A DNA stretch of 64,000 bases from Chrysomallon squamiferum (GCA_012295275.1 CM022666.1:12190577-12254576); one strand, 5' to 3'. Shown: positions 13,369 through 25,645, counted from the first letter of the stretch. Numbers and translations are program-made. Notes: generated from the sequence alone by a model not told the origin.

Positions 13369-14790
13369 TCCATTTCAGTACATTCCTGTTCATCGTCATA
13401 TGTATGTCTGAAAAATAAATACTACTATTACTTAAACTTACTTGATATTGGTTACATATGCTACTATTTGTAAATATACATTTAAATTTCAAAATATTTT
13501 AAAATAGGTATTAAAAATAAGTATCTAAGCCACTTATTTATATAAAATAAAATAAAAAAATAAAATAAAATAAAAGAAGTAACAAAAAAGATATTAATCG
13601 TAAACATGGGAAAACTTCGAAAAACTAAATTCATTCGGATTTTAGGCCTTCCATTTAAAACAAGTCTGGAAAATTGCTAGTGACGGTAGCCGGATTAAGT
13701 AACTGGATTATAAAATGACAAAGTTAGGCAATTAATTTATAAAAAAATATTTCATATATTGTTTAATTATGCTTTCTTTTACTAGTATAGTTAAAAAAAA
13801 AAAAAAAAAAAAAATACTTTACACTGTTATTGTTAAAGATAAGTTTAGAATAATAAATAAATAACGGGATGCTAATAGTACGTTGCGAAAGTAGCAGACG
13901 ACAATAAAATTATTAGAATGTTATAATTATTATTATATAGGCCTGAAATTAACACATGCTTAAAATATGTTATGATATGCCTGTAATCATATATAATCAT
14001 GAATAACGCAATATTTGTCAGTATAATTCCGTAAATAAAGAAAGTTATAACCTTATCGTCAGGTATAGCAGATCCTTATCTTCCAAGCACGCGGATTAAT
14101 GACGTCATTGATTTGATTTTGTTATGTTCAGTTTTAGATTACATTTATTTATTTATTTATTTTATGTAGTTTGTTATTTGTTAACTGTTTTATAATTTTA
14201 AATAAATAAATAAATAATAGTATTTGAATAAATAAAAAAAAATAGAAATAAAATATAGTATATTTACTGTGGTCTCTCTCTCGCAGGAATTTCTTCGTGA
14301 AGAGGGCATGTTGACAAAAAGATTAAAAAATAAATAAAAATTAAATTAAATTAAAATTAAAAATACAATTAAAAGTATGTATACAAAAATGTGTGTGTGT
14401 GTATCTATATCTATATATCTATCTATCTATCTATCTATAGATAGATAGATAGATAGATCAGATAGATAGATAGATAGATAGATAGGTAGACAGATAGATA
14501 GATATGTATGTATATATGTAGAATAGTGAAATTTCTTCCTATTCTATAAAGGTTATATAATGTTTTAAAGTAATTAGTGGGGAGTAAGTGCTAGCAAGAT
14601 AGATTAAGATGACTGCCTTCTATTGGGAGCTTTTGTTAGCACTAGGGATTGTATGGTCATGACCATATATGGCAACTGCTGCCTGGAATTTAAGGGGAGG
14701 GGGGAACTTTCTCAGAGAGCAAGGCATTGCACTCTGGCCTGGGACTTTGTTGGACCTGAAAAATAACTAGTGAAGGTAAGTTTCTTTATG
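13369..14790. other. AT-rich 5' flank of the ATP11-like gene; no gene recognised
   Basis: AT-rich sequence with a poly-A run near 13795-13814, short ATTT and AAAT repeats near 14150-14215 and the tetranucleotide tract at 14403-14504. A promoter is expected just right of 13368 but no convincing core element stands out. Confidence 0.5.
14403..14504. repeat. Palindromic (CTAT)n/(GATA)n microsatellite
   Basis: The tract switches from CTAT/TATC repeats to GATA repeats at about 14438, so its two halves are reverse complements and could form a hairpin or cruciform. A further imperfect GATA stretch follows. Confidence 0.9.
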
Positions 14791-15571
14791 CAGCGGCACC
14801 TTGACTTACGAGTTTAATTCCTTCCGCGACCCAGCTCGTATCCCAATTTGATAGCATATGAAATCAATTTTCCTAACTGAAATTAATTGAAATACCATTA
14901 ATCCGTTCCACCTCCCAAAAACCCCACCCCATATTGTTTTAAAATTATTTTTTTAATTATATCATGATTTTAAACAAGAAAAATGTATTTTTAAATGACA
15001 AATATTGTATAAACAAAATAAAAGAGAATGTAAACAATTAAACTGGTTTTGTAAAGTGTATTTATCTTGGAGATCAGACAAATTATTTTAACTCCTTTGG
15101 CCGGAGCTGCAGCCTTTATCGACACCTTCAGCTTCAGTACGGTGCATATCGTAGAAGTACTACACTCGTACTGCCTAGACAAGTCGACCACATGCACAAA
15201 TCGCTCATGTTTTTCTATGAATTCAAGCTTTAATTCAGTGGACATCATCCGCCTTTTCTTCTCAGCATTATCCTTTGCACTCATTTTGTTACGATCCATG
15301 GCCAGAAAAAAGAAATTTGGCAAATATTGCACAAATGCGAGCACAACACAACAGAGATGCTTCCGCGGCGAAGTAAACGTGAAGTAGACGATTGACACGC
15401 GAGATGCTGGCTGGATGTTATGTTGTTTGTTGCGTCAACTAGCGGCGGCGTATCTGAAGCTCGCTTGTAACACGGATTTTGGCTCGCAACTCAAAGCTTA
15501 AAATCTACTGGGCAGCTGCTCGTAACTCGAACAATCGTAAGTTGGGGCACTCGTAAGTTGAGATACCACTG
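14791..15571 (-). mobile_element. Non-autonomous Tigger-like element with truncated transposase fragment
   Basis: The ends CAGCGGCACCTTGACTTACG and (inverted) CAGTGGTATCTCAACTTACG form terminal inverted repeats. TA follows the right end; the left flank reads TATG, so the target duplication looks mutated. On the minus strand from ATG 15299 a fragment reads MDRNKMSAKDNAEKKRRMM, then STELKLEFIEKHE, SRQYECSTSTICTVLK and PAKGVK. This is the CENP-B/pogo-type helix-turn-helix N-terminus of Tigger transposases, without the DDE catalytic domain. At 781 bp the element is far shorter than autonomous Tiggers. Confidence 0.85.
15090..15299 (-). pseudogene. Tigger transposase N-terminal fragment (HTH region only)
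   Basis: About 70 codons resembling the DNA-binding N-terminus of Tigger/CENP-B-like transposases: LKLEFIEKHERFVHVVDLSR, the STSTICTVLK recognition-helix region, then AAAPAKGVK. The similarity then stops and no DDE catalytic core follows within the element. A transposon relic, not a host gene. Confidence 0.8.
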
Positions 15572-15573
15572 TA

Positions 15574-16333
15574 TTTACATTTAAAACACGTTTTTTTAAC
15601 TGTAAATTGTATTTTGTATACATTGTTGACCAGTGTATTTATCCTTGGTTCCTTCTTTCGTTCCATTTGTATGAATGTTTCTCTGGATATTAGTTAGATG
15701 CATATGTGTGTATGTGTGTGTTCGTGTGTCTGTGTGTGTGTGTGTGTGTGTGTAAAAAATATATACGAACATTCATAAGTATGCATGTATTTTATCGAAC
15801 ACAAACTCACGATATATACAAAGAAAAAAGACTGATGTTTATCTTGTATTTCTAATTTCAAACTGCGTGTTTACACTGTGGAACAGAAGTGGCAGACAGT
15901 ATACTGCATGTAAATGTACAAGCACGTATTATGGAGACGACTGTAAAAACAGTGATGATGTTTTTGTTGTAAACGCTGTTAAATGTATTTAAACCTTGGA
16001 AAAAATAAACAAATATTTTACCTAGGAGTAAATATTTTACACACTGTGAATAAATCATTTGCCATGTATTAAACATACATCATAAAAGAGCAGTGCAGAC
16101 AATAAATAGAATTACTATTTGATGTTGATGAATAAAACAAATAATAATAACTATGACATATAAATAAATAAATAAATACAATTTAAAAAAATAACACATT
16201 TTTTGGTTTCCATATGATAAGTATTTGAAATAAGGGATTTTATATTACTTTATCTCATTACATTGTTACGTAATATGTATTGTCGTTATATATTAGGCCT
16301 ATACTATATTCTTTTTTCCCCTTTCATTATTAG
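15574..16333. other. Intergenic stretch; simple repeats only
   Basis: Contains a (TG)n tract near 15728-15753 and AAAT repeats near 16160. No open frame with family resemblance or clear splice structure was seen. Confidence 0.5.
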
Positions 16334-16740
16334 GCTGTACCGATGGAGCAAGGAGTGTGGGTAGAGATATGTTTGCAGACGTATGTCTTAGATCTCTAGC
16401 TGCCCGCTACTACTGCACATGATCGTGTGGAGTTTACCTATGTAAGTAATTTGAGTTGTAAAAATTACGTTTATTCTGAGAGTGTATGCATAGAATAATA
16501 AGGAAAGAAAATAACAATAGAAAATAATTAGCAATATGTTAAAAGTATATTTATTATTACAGTTGTCAGTTATTGAGAAACTATTACATAATCATTAGAA
16601 AACAATTATTATAAAAATACGATGATGATTACGATAATGATAATGATAACCTGTATTACAGTAATAACTTAGAATAAAATGACACTGACAGTTGAAGCAG
16701 AAAAACAACAACAACAGGAACAATAACAATGACAATAATA

Positions 16741-16783
16741 ACAAACCAACAACAACAACAACAACAACAATAACAACAATAAC

Positions 16784-16821
<38 letters not shown>
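16741..16821. repeat. (AAC)n/(AAT)n microsatellite
   Basis: Compound trinucleotide tract just left of the exon-like block at 16838. It creates long artefactual Leu/Ile-only frames on the minus strand. Confidence 0.9.
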
Positions 16822-16824
<3 letters not shown>

Positions 16825-16977
16825 TTTTCTTTTGCAGCACTGTATGGATGATATGACAGAAACTTTCTTAAACTGGGGCGACGAAGTCTTATACGGAGCC
16901 ACTAAATGTTGCGCACACCATTCTAAGGACTGCAAATAATTTTGTCCATGTAATATGATTTTAGTACTTCCTTAGTA

Positions 16978-17272
16978 TTAATGTGGTTTCTGAAAAGAAT
17001 ATTTGAAAAATTAGTAATAATAACAATAAGAGGATGGATGAGAGTTGATTCTGATAAACATTGCTTTTCTAGTTATCTATAGCTAACTAATTTCAAACGA
17101 ATTATAATATGAATGCTATTTAATGCTAATTAATGTGGTTTCTGAAAAGAATATTTGAAAAATTAGTAATAATAACAATAAGAGGATGGATGAGAGTTGA
17201 TTCTGATAAACATTGCTTTTCTAGTTATCTATAGCTAACTAATTTCAAACGAATTATAATATGAATGCTATT
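16978..17272. repeat. 152-bp tandem duplication
   Basis: The segment beginning TTAATGTGGTTTCTG at 16978 recurs almost unchanged at 17130, a period of 152 bases. The near identity points to a recent duplication. Confidence 0.9.
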
Positions 17273-17430
17273 TGTATAATCGAGTATAAATTTCCAGATG
17301 TTGTAGGTGTTCACATTTGTTTAATATGAATTTTATTTTATATTCCAGAATTAAAAATGTCTGAAGATGAAACTAGCGGTGTATAATATCACTGCTTATT
17401 TCAAGAAATAAATAAACTTAACAACTTTAA

Positions 17431-17536
17431 TCTTGTTATTTATTATATCATATTTAGAACATATACACACATCCCACTGTCACATACATACTTACATATT
17501 ATATAAATCACTAATACAAATATAGTATTGACACAA

Positions 17537-17568
<32 letters not shown>

Positions 17569-18200
17569 AAGTCATAAAATACACAAACTCAATCATTCCT
17601 ACTGATTTTGAGCTACTTATGCTATCATATGGATCTGTTTTTAACACTTTTTGTTCCATTTCTGTATTACTAAAGTTACTGCTGCACTGATATTAGGTTG
17701 CTAATTACTGCATTTGTTAATAACAATAATATATATATATACACACATCCACACACATATATATTTTTTATTTTTTATTCAGTTATCACCGAATATTATT
17801 ATTATTATTATTTATTATTATTATTATTCTTTTAACCATTGTGTTATTACTGGCACCTCATCTTCATATAATGATCTTCCACTCTTTAATATAATCATGT
17901 TCAGAGAATGTTTTCCTCTAAATCTGAACTCAAATTTTTCAAATGGCAAGATCACTCCTATGTCCTCTTTTTATCCGTCTTCTATTTCAACAAGTGGTTT
18001 GTTAGCGCGTCGGGTGCCTTCCTGCAGTCACAGTGTCTGTAACTGACCTCTGGTTTCCTCTCTCATTATCTGCATGATCACTAACTAAAACGTCTTTTGT
18101 TCCTTCTAAATTTATATTACAGGGTTAACTAAAAAAAAAATTCCCAAACTTAATGGAACTTATTGATTTAAACAGCATATAAAGAACTTACCAGCGATAC
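17431..18200. other. Intergenic stretch before the telomere-like array; no gene
   Basis: Holds an (AC)n tract near 17537-17562 and (ATT)n near 17797-17830. An open stretch over 17714-18046 is low-complexity at its start and shows no recognisable domain. Confidence 0.5.
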
Positions 18201-18214
18201 CAGAACAAACCTTT

Positions 18215-21200
18215 ACGGTTAGGGTTAGGGTTAGAGTTCGCATTAGATAGGGTTATTTAAGTTGTGTTACCAGTGTTATGATAATGTCCAAAATAATATG
18301 AGGGTCAAGACTGGAAGTAGGGTTACAATAGGAATTAAAATTGCGGTCTTGCGGAATATTAGGTTAAGAAGTTGAGTCAGGGTTAGGATTACGGTTAGGG
18401 TTAGTGTTAGCCTTAGAGCTAGGGTTATTTAAATTTTAATACGAGTGTTTTGATAGTGTCCAAAATAATTTGAGGGTAACGACTAGAAGCAGCGTTAGGG
18501 TAAGAATTAATGTTTAGAATTTGCGTTGTTTTAGGTTCATAATTTGACTTAGGTTTAGGGCTAGGGTTAGGATTAGGGTTAGGATTACTACCAGTGTTAT
18601 GATAACCTCCAAAATAATTTGAGGGTGACGATTGGAAGGAGGTTTAGCGTAACAATTAATGTTTAGAATTTGCTTAGGTTTAGGTTTAGAAGTTGAGTTA
18701 GGGTTAGTTTAAGGTTATTTAAATTTCATTAAGACTTTATGATAATGTCCGAAATAATCTGAATGTCAACACTGGAAGTATGGTTCAGGTAAGAGTGAAT
18801 ATTGGGAATTTGCGTAGAATTAGTTTGAGAAGTTGAGTTAGTGTTAGGGCTAGGCTAAGAATTAATATTTAGAATTTGCTTAGGTTTATGTTTAGAAGTT
18901 GAGTTAGAGTTAGGGCTACGGTTAGGGTTAGGGTTGGGGTTAGGGTTACCTTAAGAGTTAGGGTTATTTAAATTTTATTAAAGTATTATGATAATATCCA
19001 AAATAATCTGAGGGTAAACACTGGAAATAGCATTCGGGTGAGAGTGAATGTTTGAGAAGTCGATTTAATTTTAGGCCTAGGCTTAGGGTTAGGGTTAGAG
19101 TTAGAGCTACGGTTATCTAAATTGTATTAAGAGTGTTATGTTAATGTCCAAATTAATTTTAGGGTCAGGATTGGAAATCCCGTTAGTGTCAGAAATAATG
19201 TTGAGAATCTGCGTAGGATTGGGTTTGGACTCTGAGTTAGCTTTAGCGTTAGGGTTAGGGTAATCTCAGCTTTATTGTTAGGGTTATTAAAATTTTGTTA
19301 AGAGTTTTATGATAATGTAAGGGTCACCAATGGATGGAAGTTTAGCGTAATAATTAATGTTTACTTAATACAATATACGATAATGTCAAAAATAATCTGA
19401 ATGTGATTACTGGAAGAAGAGTTCAGGTAAGAGTGTACAGAATTAGTTTGAGAAGTTGAGTTAGTGTTAGGGCTAGGGTTAGGGTTAGGGTTAGGGTTAG
19501 CTTTAGAGCTAGGTACCCTAATGTCTGATATATTATGACGGTCAGGACTAGAAATAGCCCTAGGTTAAGAATTAGCTTTAAAAGTTGAGTTAGGGCTAGG
19601 GTTAGGGTTAGAGTTAGGGTTAGGGTTAGGGTTAGGGATAACTTAAGAGTTAGGGTTATTTAAATTTTATTACGAGTGGTATCCTAATGTCTGATATAAT
19701 ATGACGTTCACGATTGGAAATAGCACTAGGGTAAGAATTAATGTTTAGAATTTGCATAGCATAAGGTTTAGAAGTTGAGTTAGGGTTAGGGCTAGGCTTA
19801 GGGTTAGGGTTAGGGTTAGGGTTAGGGTTAGGGTTAGGGTTAGGGTTAGGGTTAGGGTTAGGGTTAACTTAAGAGTTAGGGTTAGGGGTAGGGTTAGCTT
19901 AAGAGTTAGGGTTATTTAAATTTTATTACGAGTGGTACCCTGATGTCTGATATATTATGACGGTCACGATTGGAAATAGCCCTAGGTTAAAAATTAATGT
20001 TTAAAATTTGCGTAGCATTAGCTTTAAAAGTTGAGTTAGGGCTAGGGTTAGGGTTAGAGTTAGGGTTAGGGTTAGGGTTAGGGTTAACATAAGAGTTAGG
20101 GTTATTTAAATTTTATTACGAGTGGTATCCTAATGTCTGATATAATATGACGGTCACGATTGGAAATAGCGCTAGGGTAAGAATTAATGTTTAGAATTTG
20201 CGTAGCATAAGGTTTACAAGTTGAGTTAGGGTTAGGGCTAGGGTTAGGGTTAACATAAGAGTTAGGGTTATTTATATTTCACTGATACTTTTATGATAAT
20301 GTCCAAAATAATCTGAATGTGATCACTGGAAGTATCGTTCAGGTAAGAGTGAATGTTGGGAATTTGCGTAGAATTATTTGAGAAGATGATTTAATGTTAG
20401 TGTTACTATTAGGGTTAGGGTTAAGATAAGAGTTAGGGTTATTTAAATTTTATTAAGAATGTTATAATAATGTCGAAAATAATTTCAGGGTAAGGAATTG
20501 CAGTAGGTTTATCTTAAGAATTAATATTTAGAATTTGCTTGGGTTTCTGTTGAGAAATTGTGTTAGGGTTAGGGTTACGGTTAGGGTTAGGGGTAGGGTT
20601 AGCTTAAGAGTTAGGGTTATTTTAATTTCAGTAATACCTTTGTGATAATGACCAAAACAATCTCAATGTGATCACTGGAAGTATCGTTCAGGTACGAATG
20701 AATGTTGGGAATATGCGTAGAATTATTTGAGAAAATGACTTATGGTTAGAGCTAGGGTTAGGGTTAGGGTTAGTCTTAGATCTAGAGTTATTTAAATTTT
20801 ATTACGAGTGGTACCCTAATGTCTGATATATTATGACGGTCAGGAATAGAAATAGCCCTAGGTTAAAAATTAGCTTTAAAAGTTGAGTTAGGGCTAGGGT
20901 TAGGGTTAGAGTTAGGGTTAGGGTTAGGGTTAGGGATAACTTAAGAGTTAGGGTTATTTTCATTTCACTAATACTTTTGTGATAATAATCAAAACAATCT
21001 CAATGTGATCACTGGAAGTATCGTTCAGGTAGGAGTGAATGTTGGGAAATTGTGTAGAATTATTCGAGAAGATAAGTTAGTGTTAGGGCTAGGGTTAGGG
21101 ATAGCGTTAGCCGTAGAGCTAGGGTTATTTAAATTTTAATACGAGTGGTACCCTAACGTCTGATATAATATCACGGTGACGATTGTAAATAGCACTAGGT

Positions 21201-21245
21201 TAAGAACTAATGTTTAAGATTAGCGTAGCATAAGGTTTACAAGTT
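18215..21245. repeat. Telomere-like satellite array (about 170-bp units with TTAGGG runs), block 1
   Basis: At least 15 diverged head-to-tail units. Each carries a non-telomeric core (a GGGTTATTTAAATTTTATTA phrase, a DNA stretch resembling GATAATGTCCAAAATAAT, a GAATTAATGTTTAGAATTTG phrase and GAAGTTGAGTTAGGG), followed by a variable run of TTAGGG hexamers and variants. The longest perfect run is at about 19795-19866. All TTAGGG runs share one orientation. TTAGGG is the canonical telomere repeat of many animals, so this resembles a telomere-associated satellite or long interstitial telomeric array. Confidence 0.9.
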
Positions 21246-21290
21246 GATATCTATGTATATACATATATATATATATATATACACAGGCAG

Positions 21291-21322
<32 letters not shown>

Positions 21323-21895
21323 AGAGAAAAACCTCTGGTACTGAATGCATATACAATTCTAAAAGAAACAAAGTTCAATTCATTAGAAATTGCCTGAAAA
21401 TTTAAAAACAAACAAACTTCAGTATATTAATAAAATACAAAAGAAATAAGAAATTCTGATATTAAAAAACGATTCTATCAAATGACACAATAAATTATTT
21501 GATTTACTGATTTTTTTATTATAAGAACAGTAAGCAAATTTGACAGGATAGAATAAACAAATAAGTAAACAATGACAGAACCACTTTGAAATTTTAAAAC
21601 GATCGAAACTCGGCGATTTTGGATTCCATTTATCGGATAATTATCGCATGTAAGCTTAGTGATTACATCTCACGTAAGGGACATAACTCTAATCAAGGTT
21701 AGTGAACACATATCACTAAAGGGAGATAAGTCTAATCGATATAATTTTTTCTTTGCTTAGTGAGTTCATCTCACATAAGGGACCTAACTCTCATCTGTTT
21801 GTGAGCACATATCACTAAAACGATATAAGTATAATCGATATGAATTTTTCTTTGCTTAGTAAATATATATATATATATATATAGATATATATAGA

Positions 21896-21929
<34 letters not shown>

Positions 21930-23201
21930 AGAGAAAAACCTCTGGTACTGAATGCATATACAATTCTAAAAGAAACAAAATTCAATTCATTAGAAATTGC
22001 CTGAAAATTTAAAAACAAACAAACTTCAGTATATTAATAAAATACAAAAGAAATAATAAATTCTGATATTAAAAAACGATTCTATCAAATGACACAATAA
22101 ATTATTTGGTTTACTGATTTTTTTATTATAAGAACAATAAGCAAAGTTGACAGGATAGAATAAATAAATAAGTAAACAATGACAGAACAACTTTGAAATT
22201 TTAAAACGATCGAAACTCGGCGTTTTGGACATTCCATTTATCGGATAATTATCGCATGTAAGCTTAGTGATTACATCTCACGTAAGGGACATAACTCTAA
22301 TCTAGGTTAGTGAACACATATCACTAAAGGGAGATAAGTCTAATCGATATAATTTTTTCTTTGCTTAGTGAGTTCATCTCACGTAAGGGACCTAACTCTC
22401 ATCTTTTTGTGAGCACATATCACTAAAACGATATAAGTATAATCGATATGAATTTTTCTTTGCTTAGTAAATATATATATATATATATAGATATACAGGC
22501 AGACACACACACACAAACACACACACACACACATACACAGAGAAAAACCTCTGGTACTGAATTTATATACAATTCTAAAAGAAACAAAATTCAATTCATT
22601 AGAAATTGCCTGAAAATTTAAAAACAAACAAACTTCAGTATATTAATAAAATACAAAAGAAATAATAAATTCTGATATTAAAAAACGATTCTATCAAATG
22701 ACACAATAAATTATTTGGTTTACTGATTTTTTTATTATAAGAACAATAAGCAAAGTTGACAGGATAGAATAAATAAATAAGTAAACAATGACAGAACCAC
22801 TTTGAAATTTTAAAACGATCGAAACTCGGCGTTTTTGGATTCCATTTATCGGATAATTATCGCATGTAAGCTTAGTGATTACATCTCACGTAAGGGACAT
22901 AACTCTAATCTATGTTTGTGGACACATCTCACATAAGGGAGATAAGTCTAATCGAAGTAATTTTTAATAGGCTTAGTGATTTCATCTCACGTAAGGGACC
23001 TAACTCTAATCTAGGTTAGTGAACACATATCACTAAAGGGAGATAAGTCTAATCGATATAATTTTTTCTTTGCTTAGTGAGTTCATCTCACATAAGGGAC
23101 CTAACTCTCATCTGTTTGTGAGCACATATCACTAAAACGATATAAGTATAATCGATATGAATTTTTCTTTGCTTAGTAAATATATATATATATAGATAGA
23201 T

Positions 23202-23300
<99 letters not shown>

Positions 23301-24790
23301 TATAGATAGATATATATAAACAGGCAGACACACACACAAACACATACACCGAGAAAAACCTCTGGTACTGAATGCATATACAATTCTAAAAGAAACAAAA
23401 TTCAATTCATTAGAAATTGCCTGAAAATTTAAAAACAAACAAACTTCAGTATGTTAATAAAATACAAAAGAAATAATAAATTCTGATATTAAAAAACGAT
23501 TCTATCAAATGACACAATAAATTATTTGATTTACTGATTTTTTTATTATAAGAACAATAAGCAAAGTTGACAGGATAAAACAAATAAATAAGGAAACAAT
23601 TAAAGAACCACTTTGAAATTTTAAAACGATTGAAACTCGGCGTGTTTGGAGGTTCCATTTATCGGATAATTAGCGTACGTAAGCTTAGTGACTACATCTC
23701 ACGTAAGGGACATAACTCTAATCTATGTTTGTGAACACATCTCACATAAGGGACATAAGTCTAATCGAAGTAATTTTTAATAGGCTTAGTTATTACATCT
23801 CACGTAAGGGACCTAACTCTAATCTGTTTGTGAGCACATATCAGTTAAATGATATGTCTAATCTATTTGAATTCTTCTTTGCTTAGTATATATATAGACA
23901 GACACCCACATACACTCAGAGAGACACGCACACTCACATTCAGAGAGAAACCTCTGGTATTGAATGCATATACAGTTCTAAATGGAATAAAATTCAGAAA
24001 CAAAATTCAATTCATTAGAAATTGCCTGAAAATTTAAAAACAAACAAACTTCAGTATATTAATAAAATACAAAAAGAAATAATAAATTCTGATATTGAAA
24101 AACACGATTCTATGAAATAACGCAATAAATTTTTTTTTTTTTTTATTATATTTTTATTATGAGAACAATGAGCAAAGTAGAGAGGATAGAATAAAGAAAT
24201 AACTAAACAAATAAAGAACCACGTTGAAACTTTAATACGATCGAAACTCGGCGTTTTTGGAGGTTCCATTTCTCGAATAATTAGTATACGGAAGCTTAGT
24301 GACTCCATGTCACGTAAGAGACCTAACTCTAATCTATGTTTGTGAACACATCTCGCTAAAGGGAGATAAATCTAATCGATGTAATTTGTTATTTGCTCAT
24401 TGAGTACATCTCTCGTAAGGGACCTCAGTCTAATCTGTTTGTGAGCACCTATCACTAAAAGGAGATAAGTCTAATCGATGTGTTTTTTTCATTTCTTATT
24501 ATATATAATAAAAAAGTATATATATACACAGACAGACACACACACACACACACACTTACACAGAGAAAAACCTATGGTACTGAATGCATATACAATTGAA
24601 TTGATTAAAAATTGCCAGAAAATTTATAGAATGCCAACAAATAAATTCAGAATATTAATCAAATACAAAAAGAAATAATAAATTCTGATATTGAAAAACC
24701 GATTGTATCAAATGACACAATAAATTACATATCACTAAAGGGAGATAAGTCTAATCGATATAATTTTTACTTTGCTCAGTGAGTACATCT
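21246..24790. repeat. About 600-bp satellite array inserted within the telomere-like array
   Basis: Five to six tandem units. Conserved landmarks (GAGAAAAACCTCTGGTACTG, then AAACAAACTTCAGTATATTA) recur near 21,330, 21,930, 22,540, 23,350 and 23,950 with a partial copy near 24,560, so the period is about 600 and one unit is expanded by roughly 200. Each unit also holds shorter internal repeats built on CATCTCACGTAAGGGAC and CACATATCACTAAAGGGAG, and a variable (AC)n or (GATA)n tract. Minus-strand frames that look like a repeated MFLNFQAISNELNF peptide are a by-product of the repeat. Confidence 0.9.
23192..23300. repeat. (GATA)n expansion within one satellite unit
   Basis: About 27 GATA repeats replace the short AT-rich tract found at the same place in neighbouring units and account for part of that unit's extra length. 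Confidence 0.95.
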
Positions 24791-24799
24791 CATGTAAGG

Positions 24800-25645
24800 A
24801 CCTGGGGTTAGGGTTAGGGTTAGGGTTAACTTAAGTATTAGTGTTATTTAAATTTTATTAAGAGTGTTATTATAATGTCGAATTTATATTTCATGGTAAC
24901 GACTGGAAGTACCTTTAGCCTAAGAATTAATATTTAGTATTTGCTTAGGTTTATGTTTAGGATTATGGCTAGGGTTAGGTCAGGGTTAGCCTTAGAGCTA
25001 GGGTTATTTAAATTTTATTAAGAGTGTTATGATAATGTCCAAAATTATTTGAGGGTCACGATTTCAAATCCCGTTAGGGTCAGAATTAATTTTGTGTATC
25101 TGCGTTTTGGGTTTAGATTGAGTTTAGACCTTGAGTTACCGTTAGCTTTAGTGTTAGGGTTAGTGTTAGCTTAATTGTTAGGGTTATTAAAATTTTATTA
25201 ACAGTGTTATTATAATGTCCAAGATAATTTGAGGGCCACGACTGGATGGAAGTTTAGCGTAATAATTAATATTTTGAATTTGCCTAGGTTTAAGTTTAGA
25301 AGTTGAGTTAGGGTTAGCTTAAGAGTTAGGGTTATTTAAATTTCATTAACAGTTTTATGATAATGTCCAAAATAATCTAAGTGTCAACACTGGAAGTAGC
25401 GTTCAGATAAGAGTGAAGGTTGGGAATTTTCGTAGAATTAGTTTGAGAAGTTGAGTTAGTGTTAGGGCTAGGGTTAGGGGTAGGGTTAGGGTTAGGGGTA
25501 GGGTTAGGGTTAGGGTTAGGGTTAGGGTTAGGGTTAGGGTTAGGGTTAGGGTTAGGGTTAGGGTTAGGGTTAGGGTTAGGGTTAGCCTTAGAGCTAGGGT
25601 TATTTAAATTTTATTACGAGTGGTATCCTAATGTTTGATATCATT
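24800..25645. repeat. Telomere-like satellite array, block 2
   Basis: Same unit type and orientation as the block ending at 21,245, resuming abruptly after the 600-bp satellite. It includes a nearly perfect run of about 14 TTAGGG hexamers at 25,501-25,583 and ends at a short (TC)n tract near 25,654-25,671. Confidence 0.9.

Larger units (their letters stand above)
16334..17420 (+). other. Possible small gene or relic: two exon-like blocks with Cys-rich peptides and a 3' exon-like block with AATAAA
   Basis: Block 1 (16334-16441) follows a TTATTAG acceptor and ends at CTAT|GTAAGT; one frame reads CTDGARSVGRDMFADVCLRS then LAARYYCT before TGA at 16420. Block 2 (from 16838) follows TTCTTTTGCAG and stays open for 33 codons, including HCMDDMTETF and CCAHHSKDCK, to TAA at 16937. 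Block 3 (from about 17350) follows TATTCCAG and holds AATAAA near 17410. The splice phase that keeps block 2 open reads through a TAG in block 1, so no intact spliced frame could be built. It may be a pseudogene, a non-coding transcript, or a peptide gene with an upstream signal exon I could not find. No family recognised. Confidence 0.2.

Noticed and set aside
13333-13383. Start of the ATP11-like protein at the upstream ATG ([13 protein letters not shown])
   Set aside because: That frame ends in phase 1 at the donor and does not join the phase-0 next exon; the neighbouring ATG does.
15067-15387. 106-codon plus-strand frame
   Set aside because: It is the opposite-strand shadow of the Tigger transposase fragment.
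21220-24037. Repeated frames starting MFLNFQAISNELNF
   Set aside because: The apparent gene family is the 600-bp satellite read on the minus strand; the frames end in microsatellites and no splice or signal structure is kept.
18215-25645. A true chromosome end
   Set aside because: TTAGGG runs are interrupted and diverged, and intact genes with correct structure lie on both sides, so this is internal unless the assembly is wrong.
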